From: Gramella sp. Hel_I_59
GTDB lineage: Bacteria; Bacteroidota; Bacteroidia; Flavobacteriales; Flavobacteriaceae
Reading direction: 5' to 3'
NCBI RefSeq assembly: GCF_006714895.1
Contig: NZ_VFME01000001.1
Location: forward strand, 806,001 to 870,000
Length of the DNA: 64,000 nt
Part shown: positions 1-8,943 of the stretch, in pieces
How the letters are laid out: each line of letters opens with the position of its first letter
Numbering within the stretch: the first letter of the stretch is position 1
Translations under genes and position numbers: made by a program
Notes under the pieces: generated by a model
What the model was told of the DNA's origin: nothing
The model's database searches: none
Seen by the model: only the letters and a program-made list of their open reading frames with translations

Positions 1-1
1 A

Positions 2-73
2 AATTCTTATCTACTGAATAGACACTATGACGGATTAATGAAAACAGGTAAAAACAGAAAAGCAGTAGCTTAA
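2..73 (+). CDS. secY: SecY preprotein translocase subunit, C-terminal end (partial)
   Basis: The window opens inside a gene whose last 23 codons read [14 protein letters not shown] followed by a lysine-rich tail and TAA. This matches the cytoplasmic C-terminal tail of flavobacterial SecY, the channel subunit of the SecYEG translocon. The gene stops two bases before infA, which is the usual spc-operon order (secY-infA-rpmJ). Only the tail is visible, so the call rests on the tail sequence and on gene order. Confidence 0.85.
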   Translation, partial: NSYLLNRHYDGLMKTGKNRKAVA

Positions 74-75
74 TT

Positions 76-291
76 ATGGCAAAGCAGGCAGCGATTGAAC
101 AAGACGGAACCATTATCGAAGCATTGTCTAATGCGATGTTTCGAGTGGAATTAGAAAATGGTCACGTAGTGACTGCACATATCTCTGGAAAGATGCGTAT
201 GCATTACATTAAATTACTTCCTGGAGATAAGGTGAAACTGGAAATGAGTCCTTACGATTTAACTAAGGCTCGAATAACTTACAGATACTAA
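76..291 (+). CDS. infA: Translation initiation factor IF-1
   Basis: A 71-residue OB-fold protein of the normal IF-1 length. It binds the A site of the 30S subunit and helps IF-2 and IF-3 select the initiator tRNA. The start [13 protein letters not shown] and the stretch [18 protein letters not shown] are typical of the family, as is the ending ITYRY. It lies two bases after secY and is presumably cotranscribed with it; a 115-bp gap carrying a promoter-like box then separates it from rpmJ. Confidence 0.97.
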   Translation: MAKQAAIEQDGTIIEALSNAMFRVELENGHVVTAHISGKMRMHYIKLLPGDKVKLEMSPYDLTKARITYRY

Positions 292-323
292 AAAGTAATT
301 TTCAGCCTTTTATAAATTTTTTA

Positions 324-331
324 TACTTTTG
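324..331 (+). promoter_or_regulatory. Candidate Bacteroidota -7 promoter box before rpmJ
   Basis: TACTTTTG matches the TAnnTTTG consensus of the Bacteroidota housekeeping sigma factor. It lies in the 115-bp infA-rpmJ gap, about 75 bases before the rpmJ start. No exact TTTG -33 box is visible at the right spacing, only T-rich sequence near 308-314. It could give the rpmJ-rpsM-rpsK-rpsD-rpoA part its own promoter. Confidence 0.5.
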
Positions 332-406
332 CACTCTGAAAAATTTATGACGGCTAAAATTTCACAAAAAGGATAATTCCTTGTAAGTGAATTAAAAAGA
401 GATAAG

Positions 407-523
407 ATGAAAGTTAGAGCATCAATAAAAAAGAGAAGTGCCGACTGCAAGATTGTTCGCAGAAAAGGGCGCCTTTACGTTATTAACAAAAAGAATCCTA
501 GATTTAAACAAAGACAAGGCTAA
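407..523 (+). CDS. rpmJ: 50S ribosomal protein L36 (cysteine-poor form)
   Basis: A 38-residue protein starting [17 protein letters not shown] and ending NPRFKQRQG, the family's length and fold. L36 is a small basic protein of the 50S subunit. Classical L36 carries a zinc ribbon (three Cys, one His). Here only one Cys, at residue 14, remains; the other positions are Ser, Asn and Phe, so zinc cannot be held in the usual way. This is a C-minus form. It ends two bases before rpsM and is translationally close to it. Confidence 0.95.
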   Translation: MKVRASIKKRSADCKIVRRKGRLYVINKKNPRFKQRQG

Positions 524-525
524 TT

Positions 526-900
526 ATGGCAAGAATTGCAGGGGTAGATATACCTAAACAAAAGCGAGGAGTTATAGCGTTGACCTATATCTTCGGAATT
601 GGTAGAAGCAGGGCTCAAGAGATACTTGCACAAGCTAAAGTAGACGAGAGTAAGAAAGTTTCTGAATGGGACGATGATGAAATCGGTAAAATTCGTGAAG
701 CCGTTGGTCAGTTTACAATCGAAGGTGAGTTGCGTACTGAAGTTCAGATGAGCATCAAGCGTCTTATGGACATTGGATGTTACAGAGGAATTCGTCACAG
801 AGCTGGTTTACCTTTAAGAGGACAGCGTACTAAGAATAACTCGAGAACCAGAAAAGGTAGAAGAAAAACAGTTGCTAACAAGAAAAAAGCGACTAAATAG
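526..900 (+). CDS. rpsM: 30S ribosomal protein S13
   Basis: A 124-residue protein starting [15 protein letters not shown], with the helix-turn segment [10 protein letters not shown] and the conserved [16 protein letters not shown] region; the C-terminal tail is rich in Lys and Arg and reaches into the decoding site. S13 sits in the 30S head and contacts 23S rRNA and P-site tRNA. It heads the classical alpha-operon order rpsM-rpsK-rpsD-rpoA-rplQ, with only 8 bases to rpsK. Confidence 0.98.
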   Translation: MARIAGVDIPKQKRGVIALTYIFGIGRSRAQEILAQAKVDESKKVSEWDDDEIGKIREAVGQFTIEGELRTEVQMSIKRLMDIGCYRGIRHRAGLPLRGQRTKNNSRTRKGRRKTVANKKKATK

Positions 901-908
901 TAATTAGT

Positions 909-1313
909 ATGGCAAAGAAGACAAATCAAAAGGCCGGTAAGACTCAGAAGAAACGTAAAGTAATCGTTGAATCCAACGGTGAAGCTCACGTTACTGCTTC
1001 TTTCAACAACATTATAATTTCCCTTACCAACAAAAAGGGTGATGTTGTTTCGTGGTCATCTGCTGGTAAGATGGGCTTTAGAGGATCTAAGAAAAATACA
1101 CCTTACGCTGCGCAATTAGCTGCTGAAGATGCTTCGAAAGTAGCACATGAGGCTGGAATGCGTAAAGTAAAGGTATATGTTAAAGGTCCTGGAAATGGTA
1201 GAGAGTCTGCTATTAGAGCAGTACACAATAGTGGTATCGAGGTTACTGAAATTATCGACATCACTCCACTTCCACACAATGGATGTCGTCCACCTAAGAG
1301 ACGTAGAGTTTAA
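909..1313 (+). CDS. rpsK: 30S ribosomal protein S11
   Basis: A 134-residue S11 with the typical core [19 protein letters not shown], the glycine-rich [17 protein letters not shown] segment and the ending [11 protein letters not shown]. It forms part of the 30S platform next to the 3' end of 16S rRNA. The N-terminus is a lysine-rich extension of about 20 residues, common in this phylum. It is followed by an 83-bp gap holding a strong hairpin before rpsD. Confidence 0.98.
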   Translation: MAKKTNQKAGKTQKKRKVIVESNGEAHVTASFNNIIISLTNKKGDVVSWSSAGKMGFRGSKKNTPYAAQLAAEDASKVAHEAGMRKVKVYVKGPGNGRESAIRAVHNSGIEVTEIIDITPLPHNGCRPPKRRRV

Positions 1314-1328
1314 TAAAATTTAATCATA

Positions 1329-1381
1329 GAGAAGGATTAAGATTATCGAAGGACTTATGCCTTAATTCATAATCCCTTCTC
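1329..1381 (+). ncRNA. Candidate structured leader before rpsD
   Basis: In the 83-bp rpsK-rpsD gap the RNA can form a long imperfect hairpin. Bases 1329-1335 (GAGAAGG) pair with 1375-1381 (CCTTCTC); after a bulged C the next four bases also pair (1336-1339 with 1370-1373). An inner hairpin pairs 1349-1352 with 1360-1363. There is no U-tract after it, so it is not a typical terminator. S4 is the classical autoregulator of this operon, so a feedback site is one reading; RNA processing or mRNA stability is another. This is a by-eye fold only. Confidence 0.4.
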
Positions 1382-1396
1382 AAAACAACTTAAGTA

Positions 1397-2002
1397 ATGG
1401 CAAGATATACAGGTCCAAAAACTAAAATAGCCCGTAAGTTCGGTGAAGCTATTTTTGGTGACGACAAATCTTTCGAAAAAAGAAATTATCCTCCAGGACA
1501 GCACGGTAACAACCGTCGTAGAGGAAAGAAATCGGAATATGCTATCCAGTTGATGGAAAAGCAAAAAGCTAAGTATACGTATGGTATTCTTGAGCGTCAA
1601 TTCCGTAATATGTTTGAAAAAGCAACCAGAGCACAGGGTATTACCGGTGAGGTTCTTCTTCAACTTTGTGAGTCTCGTTTAGATAATGTAGTGTACCGTA
1701 TGGGTGTTGCTCCTTCAAGAAGAGCTGCGCGCCAGTTAGTAGGTCACCGTCATATTACTGTAAACGGAGAACTTGTAAATATTCCTTCTTACCACCTAAA
1801 GGCTGGTGATGTTGTTGGGGTAAGAGAAAAATCTAAATCACTTGGTGTGATTCAGGAGTCATTATCTAATAGCAGTAATGTTTACGAATGGCTTTCATGG
1901 AATTCTGAAAAGAAAGAAGGTACTTTCGTATCTGTTCCAGGAAGAGTTCAAATTCCTGAAAACATCAACGAGCAATTTATAGTCGAATTATATTCGAAAT
2001 AA
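1397..2002 (+). CDS. rpsD: 30S ribosomal protein S4 (zinc-free form)
   Basis: A 201-residue S4, a primary 16S rRNA binding protein that starts assembly of the 30S body and contributes to decoding fidelity. It begins [20 protein letters not shown]. The zinc knuckle cysteines found in C-plus S4 proteins are absent, so this is the C-minus type. RNYPPGQHG and the S4 RNA-binding domain ([12 protein letters not shown] to [19 protein letters not shown]) are intact. A hairpin leader precedes it and rpoA follows after 25 bases. Confidence 0.98.
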   Translation: MARYTGPKTKIARKFGEAIFGDDKSFEKRNYPPGQHGNNRRRGKKSEYAIQLMEKQKAKYTYGILERQFRNMFEKATRAQGITGEVLLQLCESRLDNVVYRMGVAPSRRAARQLVGHRHITVNGELVNIPSYHLKAGDVVGVREKSKSLGVIQESLSNSSNVYEWLSWNSEKKEGTFVSVPGRVQIPENINEQFIVELYSK

Positions 2003-2027
2003 TAATTCATCATACAGAAGTCGAAAT

Positions 2028-3020
2028 ATGGCAATACTAAATTTTCAGAAGCCCGATAAAGTTATAATGATTGATTCTACAGATTTCGAAGGGAAATTTG
2101 AATTTCGCCCTTTGGAACCTGGATATGGATTAACTGTTGGTAACGCTTTAAGACGAGTGCTTTTATCTTCTTTGGAAGGTTTCGCGATCACTTCAGTTAG
2201 AATTGAAGGTGTAGATCACGAATTCTCTACCATCGCAGGTGTAGTGGAAGATGTAACTGAGATCATTTTGAACCTAAAACAAGTTAGATTCAAAAGACAA
2301 ATCGATGAGATCGATAACGAATCAGTAACAATTTCAGTTTCCGGAGAAGAGCAATTAACTGCCGGTCACTTCCAGAAATTTATTTCAGGTTTTCAAATCC
2401 TAAACCCAGATCAGGTGATCTGTCATATGGATAAGAAAGTGAATTTGAACATGGAAGTTACTATCGAAAAAGGTAGAGGTTACGTTCCGGCAGAAGAAAA
2501 CAAGAAGGCCAATGCACCACTAGGTACTATATTCGTAGATTCTATTTACACTCCTATAAAGAATGTAAAATATAGTATCGAGAATTACCGTGTGGAGCAG
2601 AAGACTGACTATGAGAAGCTGGTATTCGAAATCATTAGTGATGGTTCTATCCATCCTAAAGATGCTTTAACTGAAGCTGCAAAAACTCTTATTCACCACT
2701 TTATGTTGTTCTCTGATGAGAGAATTACCTTAGAGGCTGACGAGATCGCACAGACTGAAACTTATGATGAAGAAAGTCTTCACATGAGACAATTGCTTAA
2801 AACTAAACTGGTTGATCTTGACCTGTCTGTTAGAGCATTAAATTGTCTGAAAGCTGCTGAAGTTGATACTTTAGGAGATCTTGTTTCTTACAATAAGAAC
2901 GACCTTATGAAGTTTAGAAATTTTGGAAAGAAATCTCTAACTGAATTGGAAGAGCTTGTAAGCAATAAAGGTTTAAACTTTGGAATGGACCTTTCAAAAT
3001 ATAAACTCGATAAAGACTAA
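2028..3020 (+). CDS. rpoA: RNA polymerase subunit alpha
   Basis: A 330-residue alpha subunit, the usual length. The N-terminal domain (about residues 1-230; [20 protein letters not shown]) dimerises and scaffolds beta and beta'. The C-terminal domain (about 255-320; [21 protein letters not shown]) contacts UP elements and activators. A hairpin followed by a short T-tract lies directly after the stop, so part of the transcripts may end before rplQ. Confidence 0.98.
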   Translation: MAILNFQKPDKVIMIDSTDFEGKFEFRPLEPGYGLTVGNALRRVLLSSLEGFAITSVRIEGVDHEFSTIAGVVEDVTEIILNLKQVRFKRQIDEIDNESVTISVSGEEQLTAGHFQKFISGFQILNPDQVICHMDKKVNLNMEVTIEKGRGYVPAEENKKANAPLGTIFVDSIYTPIKNVKYSIENYRVEQKTDYEKLVFEIISDGSIHPKDALTEAAKTLIHHFMLFSDERITLEADEIAQTETYDEESLHMRQLLKTKLVDLDLSVRALNCLKAAEVDTLGDLVSYNKNDLMKFRNFGKKSLTELEELVSNKGLNFGMDLSKYKLDKD

Positions 3021-3023
3021 TAT

Positions 3024-3050
3024 AAAGGCGAGATCTCTCGCCTTTCTTTT
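3024..3050 (+). terminator. Hairpin terminator after rpoA
   Basis: An almost perfect palindrome (AAAGGCGAGA, then TCTCGCCTTT) directly after the rpoA stop, followed by CTTTT. The T-run is short, so it may be partial, allowing some read-through into rplQ. Confidence 0.65.
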
Positions 3051-3062
3051 ATAATTAAAATC

Positions 3063-3104
3063 TGTCATATTTTGCTCCCCATAAAGGGTAGAAGCAAGAT
3101 GACA
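3063..3104 (+). ncRNA. Candidate structured leader before rplQ
   Basis: Between the rpoA hairpin and rplQ the sequence folds into a three-tier stem: 3063-3068 with 3099-3104 (TGTCAT/ATGACA), 3072-3076 with 3093-3097 (TTGCT/AGCAA) and 3078-3080 with 3086-3088 (CCC/GGG) around an ATAAA loop, with asymmetric internal loops. It ends 14 bases before the rplQ start codon, a position suited to translational feedback by L17. TATTTTG at 3068-3074 also resembles a -7 box, so a promoter is a competing explanation. Confidence 0.4.
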
Positions 3105-3118
3105 AAAGATAATAAGTC

Positions 3119-3655
3119 ATGAGACACGGAAAAAAAACAAATCATTTAGGTAGAAAAACAGCTCATCGTAAAGCTATGCTTGCGAATATGGCATGTTCCC
3201 TAATTGAACACAAGCGCATCAACACTACAGTTGCAAAAGCTAAAGCTTTAAAAGTTTTTGTTGAGCCTTTAGTAACTAAGTCTAAAGATGATACTACTCA
3301 CAACAGACGTATTGTTTTTAGTAAGTTAAGAAGCAAAGAAGCAGTTAGCGAACTTTTTCGCGAAGTTGCTCCTAAAGTAGGTGATCGTCCAGGTGGATAC
3401 ACAAGAGTTATCAAACTTGGTAGTCGTCTTGGAGATGCTGCTGAAATGGCCCTTGTGGAATTGGTTGATTTCAATGAGACTTACAACGTAAGCGGAGATA
3501 AACCTAAAAAGAAAAAGTCTACTCGTAGAGCAGGTAAGAAGAAAGTGGAAGAAACTACAGCTCAACCTGAAGAAGCGAAAGCTGAAACTAAAAAAGAAGA
3601 GTCTAAAGCTGAAGAGCCTAAGACAGATAGTAAAGAAGATAAAAAAGACGAATAG
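3119..3655 (+). CDS. rplQ: 50S ribosomal protein L17 with long charged C-terminal tail
   Basis: Residues 1-125 are a standard L17 ([21 protein letters not shown], ending [12 protein letters not shown]), a 50S protein near the exit tunnel. The protein continues to 178 residues with a low-complexity tail of Lys, Glu and Ala. L17 is usually 115-130 residues, so about 50 residues are extra; similar tails occur in Bacteroidota. It ends the alpha operon and a strong terminator follows. The hairpin leader at 3063-3104 may control it separately from rpoA. Confidence 0.97.
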   Translation: MRHGKKTNHLGRKTAHRKAMLANMACSLIEHKRINTTVAKAKALKVFVEPLVTKSKDDTTHNRRIVFSKLRSKEAVSELFREVAPKVGDRPGGYTRVIKLGSRLGDAAEMALVELVDFNETYNVSGDKPKKKKSTRRAGKKKVEETTAQPEEAKAETKKEESKAEEPKTDSKEDKKDE

Positions 3656-3683
3656 AAATGAATCTTTTCAATTTCTAATTTTT

Positions 3684-3718
3684 AAAAAGGATAAGCTTTC
3701 AGAGTTTATCCTTTTTTT
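3684..3718 (+). terminator. Rho-independent terminator after rplQ
   Basis: Stem AAAAAGGATAA (3684-3694) with TTATCCTTTTT and a further T-run; it closes the ribosomal-protein operon. Confidence 0.85.
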
Positions 3719-3765
3719 ATATCCATACGATAATTGTTTAATTTTATTGCCACAACAACATAACT

Positions 3766-4881
3766 ATGAAATATCAGGCTAAAAGAAAAGCGATCATTTT
3801 ACTGGAAGATGGAACGATCTTCTATGGAAAAGCTGTAGGTAACACAGAAGGTGAGGCTTCAGGTGAAGTTTGCTTCAACACAGGTATGACCGGATACCAG
3901 GAAATCTTTACAGATCCTTCATATTATGGGCAGCTTATGGTTACCACCAATGCTCATATAGGAAATTATGGTACGAGTAAGGACGAGAATGAATCCAACG
4001 GAGCTAAGATTGCTGGTTTAATTTGTAAAAACTTCAGCTACGTTCAAACCAGACCTTCAGCAGATCAAACACTACAGGAGTTTTTAGATACCAATAAGAT
4101 ATTTGCAATTTCTGATGTAGATACCCGTGCGCTTGTTACTTATATCCGAGAGAATGGTGCCATGAATGCGATTATATCTACTGATGTAGAAAATATTGAA
4201 TCCCTTCAGAAGAAGCTTAAAGAGGTTCCGGATATGAACGGTCTTGAACTTGCTTCTAAAGTCTCAACGAAGGATGCTTACTATTACGGAGATGAAAATT
4301 CAGATTTAAAAATCGCAGCATTGGACGTAGGGATTAAAACGAACATTCTACGTCACCTTGCTCAACGCGGAGCTTACATCAAAGTTTTTCCTTTTGATGC
4401 CAGCTACGAAGATATGAAATCATGGAACCCAGACGGTTATTTCCTGTCCAATGGTCCCGGAGATCCTCAGCCGCTTGAAAATGCAATTAGTGTAACGAAA
4501 CAAATCATTGAGAACGATCATCCTTTGTTCGGAATTTGTCTTGGTCACCAGATCATTGCACTTGCTAATGGTATTGAAACTTACAAGATGCATCATGGTC
4601 ACCGCGGAATCAATCACCCGGTAAAGAACCTTGTTACGGGTAAAGGTGAGATCACTTCTCAAAATCACGGCTTCTCTGTAGATAAAGCTCAAACTGAAGC
4701 TCATGATGATGTTGAAGTAACACATGTTTGCCTAAACGATCAAACGCTTGGTGGATTGGCTATGAAGTCAAAGAATGTGTTCTCTGTGCAATATCACCCG
4801 GAAGCTGGTCCAGGTCCACATGACGCCAGTTATCTTTTTGATGAGTTTATTGATAGAATCAAAAAAAAGCAATCAGCATAA
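3766..4881 (+). CDS. carA: Carbamoyl-phosphate synthase small (glutaminase) subunit
   Basis: A 371-residue CarA. It hydrolyses glutamine and passes ammonia to CarB for carbamoyl phosphate, the precursor of pyrimidines and arginine. The N-terminal domain (IILLEDGTIFYGKAVG, FNTGMTGYQEI) is followed by a class I amidotransferase domain with the nucleophile in FGICLGHQ and the catalytic His-Glu pair in QYHPEA. carB is not adjacent. The gene stands between two strong terminators and is probably monocistronic. Confidence 0.97.
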   Translation: MKYQAKRKAIILLEDGTIFYGKAVGNTEGEASGEVCFNTGMTGYQEIFTDPSYYGQLMVTTNAHIGNYGTSKDENESNGAKIAGLICKNFSYVQTRPSADQTLQEFLDTNKIFAISDVDTRALVTYIRENGAMNAIISTDVENIESLQKKLKEVPDMNGLELASKVSTKDAYYYGDENSDLKIAALDVGIKTNILRHLAQRGAYIKVFPFDASYEDMKSWNPDGYFLSNGPGDPQPLENAISVTKQIIENDHPLFGICLGHQIIALANGIETYKMHHGHRGINHPVKNLVTGKGEITSQNHGFSVDKAQTEAHDDVEVTHVCLNDQTLGGLAMKSKNVFSVQYHPEAGPGPHDASYLFDEFIDRIKKKQSA

Positions 4882-4882
4882 T

Positions 4883-4916
4883 AAAAAAGCCGGAGTTTAA
4901 ACTCCGGCTTTTTTTA
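4883..4916 (+). terminator. Rho-independent terminator after carA
   Basis: A perfect palindrome centred near 4898 (AAAAAGCCGGAGTTT and its complement) running into a T-tract. Because it is symmetrical it could work in both directions. Confidence 0.9.
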
Positions 4917-4985
4917 TTACCCTTACAGGTAAAATAAATTTGTTTGCTAATTTTAATGGTCTAGATTTGACTACAAATCTAAATC

Positions 4986-5522
4986 ATGAAAAACATCATC
5001 GTTATCTTTCTGTTACTATCAGGAATTTCAGCTAATTCGCAATCAACAGAAAATCAGTTTTCCTTAAATATTTTAATGCCTTCAGCAGAATATGAGCTTG
5101 CTCTAGGTGAAAATACCAGTCTTGATGCCAGTCTCGGTTTGGGTTTCGGCTATCACTATTCAGACTTTGCAGATGAAAGTGAATTCGGTGTCTATCCCAA
5201 TTTAAGAGCGCAGTATCGTTGGTATTATAATTTTGATAAAAGAATCGATAAAGGAAAAAAAGTCTCTGAGAATAGCGGGAATTATGTAGCCGGAGTACTC
5301 TTGTTATCCAGTGGTGAGCCACTCTTTGGCGATATGGAATTGCGAAATGATCTGTCAGGATTTGTGGGACCAGCCTGGGGATTACAACGAGTATATAATA
5401 GTAATTTCAAACTAAACCTAAATCTTGGGGTTGGCTATGGTTTTAACGATAATGGTGATGGTTATGTTTCTCCGCTTATCGATATTCAACTAGGATTTAA
5501 GCTAGGAAAAGATAAAAGCTAA
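4986..5522 (+). CDS. Exported beta-rich protein of unknown function
   Basis: I do not recognise a named family. The 178-residue protein has a clear signal peptide (MKNIIVIFLLLSGISANSQS). The rest alternates polar and hydrophobic residues with many Gly and aromatic residues (LGLGFGYHYSDF, LNLGVGYGFND) and ends LIDIQLGFKLGKDKS, the look of a small outer-membrane beta-barrel. It lies alone between the carA terminator and its own terminator at 5551, so it is probably a single-gene unit. Confidence 0.75.
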   Translation: MKNIIVIFLLLSGISANSQSTENQFSLNILMPSAEYELALGENTSLDASLGLGFGYHYSDFADESEFGVYPNLRAQYRWYYNFDKRIDKGKKVSENSGNYVAGVLLLSSGEPLFGDMELRNDLSGFVGPAWGLQRVYNSNFKLNLNLGVGYGFNDNGDGYVSPLIDIQLGFKLGKDKS

Positions 5523-5550
5523 ATTTTCCAATACCAGATAAATCACTCTT

Positions 5551-5576
5551 AATCCCGGCTTCATACCGGGATTTTT
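5551..5576 (+). terminator. Rho-independent terminator
   Basis: Stem AATCCCGG (5551-5558) with CCGGGATT, a 7-base loop, then TTT. It closes the exported-protein gene before eno. Confidence 0.75.
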
Positions 5577-5644
5577 GCTTTCCTGATTAGTGCAACTTCG
5601 AAAACGTTTTAGTAGATTTCCTGTTATAAATGCTTTAAAACTAG

Positions 5645-7006
<1,362 letters not shown>

Positions 7007-7025
7007 GCGAAACATATATTTTTCT

Positions 7026-7057
7026 AAAGCCTCTTCAGTTTGAAGGGGCTTTTTTTG
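7026..7057 (+). terminator. Rho-independent terminator after eno
   Basis: Stem AAAGCCTCTTCA paired with TGAAGGGGCTTT (two G-T pairs), a 3-base loop and a run of seven T. Confidence 0.85.
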
Positions 7058-7150
7058 TGGAGTAAATAGTATATTAACAATCATTTAATTAAAAGAGTAC
7101 TTCGGTATTCAATAGAATCCTTATTTTCAATTAAATAACCAACCATACTA

Positions 7151-8710
7151 TTGAAATCTAAATTCTTATTTGTCGCTGCGGAAAATGATGCAATTCCACG
7201 TTGTAAAGCCGGGGGAATGGGCGATGTAGTAAGGGATGTTCCAAGACAGATCGCTGCGAGAGGCGATGAAGCAATTGTGATCACTCCATCTTACTCCAGG
7301 ATCCATCTTCAGGATAGCAATCGTATCACTGAAATTAAATTTACTTTTAGAGGTGTTCCTCATACCGGGGAGCTTTATGAAGTTCAGGGGAAAAAGGAAA
7401 TAGAAGGTATACGGCATTTCGTAATTCATCATCATGATATAAAAGCTGGTGATATTGCGCATATTTATTTTAATGATGCTGATCAGCCGTTTTTCACAGA
7501 TGCCAATATCTTTTCTCTCTTTTGTTCTGCAGTTGCAGCTACTATTAAGGATGGTGTCTTCGGAGATATAAATTTCGTCCATTTACACGACTGGCACACC
7601 AGTATGTTATTATTCTTAAGAGAATTCGATCCTGAGTATAAACTTCTGAAGAGTATTCACTTTGTTTATTCAATCCACAACCTGGCAATACAGGGGATAA
7701 GACCTTTCAGTAATAATTATTCCTCAGTAGATGCATTTTTTCCGAATGTCCAGTATGATCATGAAGTTTTGATGGATAGAAGATATCCAGATTGTATAAA
7801 TCTTATGGCTGTTGGGATCAGGCTCGCTGATGCTGTACATACAGTTTCGCCATCTTATATGGAAGATATACAGAAACCGAGTGATCCACCACACTTTATT
7901 GGTGGTGAAGGTCTGGAAGATGATCTCAAAAAGGCAAATCAAGAAAACCGACTTTTTGGAATTCTTAATGGCGCAAATTATACTGATATTAATTCCGTAG
8001 AAAAGGGGATACTATTTAGACAATGTATCCGTCGACTTTTTCGCTGGTTACAGGAAGAGAATAAGGATTATAAATCACATTACTTAGCGCATACAGGTGA
8101 AAAACTTACACGCTGGCAACAAAAGCAGCCGGATTTTATTTGTAGTAGCGTAGCACGTTTAACTGAGCAGAAGTTCTTTTTCTTCAAGGAGAATCCAGAC
8201 CTTTTACCAGCTCTAATGAAAAAACTTGAAGAAGTAAATGGTATTTATCTTTTACTAGGTACAGGTGCGCCGGAATACGAAACAATATTTAGAGAAGCTA
8301 GCTACAAATACAAGAATTTGATCTTTATCAATGCCCAGTCTGAAAGTGTGATCGATATGCTTTACCAGGAATCTGATCTTTACCTGATGCCAAGTCAGTT
8401 CGAGCCTTGTGGAATTAGCCAGATGCTAGCCATGAGAAATGGGCAACCCTGTCTTGTTCATAATACCGGAGGTTTGAAAGACACGGTTATTCATGGTAAA
8501 ACCGGATTTAGTTTTGATGGAGAAACTACTGCTGAGAAAACGACTGACTTTTTAAAGCAGTTTTCCTATGCGGTGGATCTTTTCTTTCAGAATAAAAAAG
8601 AATGGAAGAAAATCAAGCAGAATGCTAAGAAACAGCGCTTCACCTGGGATAAATCTGTTGATGCTTATTACGAGTTTCTGTATACAGCTGATGTTGATTC
8701 GGTGAACTGA
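7151..8710 (+). CDS. glgA: Glycogen/starch synthase, GT5 family
   Basis: A 519-residue GT-B glycosyltransferase that extends alpha-1,4-glucan from a nucleotide-glucose donor. The N-terminal donor loop KAGGMGDV (near residue 19) and the C-terminal SQFEPCGISQMLAMRNG with TGGLKDTV are hallmarks of GT5. It begins with TTG: an in-frame stop at 7136 and the lack of any other usable start codon leave TTG 7151 as the only start that keeps the KxGGxGD loop. glgB and glgC are not adjacent. Donor preference (ADP- or UDP-glucose) cannot be read from the sequence. Confidence 0.9.
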   Translation: MKSKFLFVAAENDAIPRCKAGGMGDVVRDVPRQIAARGDEAIVITPSYSRIHLQDSNRITEIKFTFRGVPHTGELYEVQGKKEIEGIRHFVIHHHDIKAGDIAHIYFNDADQPFFTDANIFSLFCSAVAATIKDGVFGDINFVHLHDWHTSMLLFLREFDPEYKLLKSIHFVYSIHNLAIQGIRPFSNNYSSVDAFFPNVQYDHEVLMDRRYPDCINLMAVGIRLADAVHTVSPSYMEDIQKPSDPPHFIGGEGLEDDLKKANQENRLFGILNGANYTDINSVEKGILFRQCIRRLFRWLQEENKDYKSHYLAHTGEKLTRWQQKQPDFICSSVARLTEQKFFFFKENPDLLPALMKKLEEVNGIYLLLGTGAPEYETIFREASYKYKNLIFINAQSESVIDMLYQESDLYLMPSQFEPCGISQMLAMRNGQPCLVHNTGGLKDTVIHGKTGFSFDGETTAEKTTDFLKQFSYAVDLFFQNKKEWKKIKQNAKKQRFTWDKSVDAYYEFLYTADVDSVN

Positions 8711-8943
8711 TTTTCTGTTCCTTTCTAGTCTAATCTTTGGTTACGAACCGGTATATTTTTTCCATATTATTTCCGGAATTATTAAATCAGGCCGGACTTA
8801 ATCATCAGACTTAGTTAAAATTCACGAAAACGGAAGAAAATAGGGGTATTTCTGAAATTTCGTTAGTCGGCTTAAAATAATTTTAACACTAAAATTCGTA
8901 AATTAGCAATCCTTAAAAATTAATCTAAAGAACAATATATAAT

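Noticed and set aside
520-798. Open frame on the minus strand across rpsM
   Set aside because: It lies inside a certain ribosomal-protein gene; its composition (runs of Phe, Ser and Leu) is that of an antisense shadow.
3024-3104. Riboswitch before rplQ
   Set aside because: The hairpins do not resemble any metabolite riboswitch I know and the gene is ribosomal; kept only as a possible r-protein leader.
8711-8943. Small RNA or tRNA in the glgA-gltA gap
   Set aside because: No cloverleaf, no strong hairpin with a T-run and no internal consensus promoter; it is probably only the gltA upstream region.
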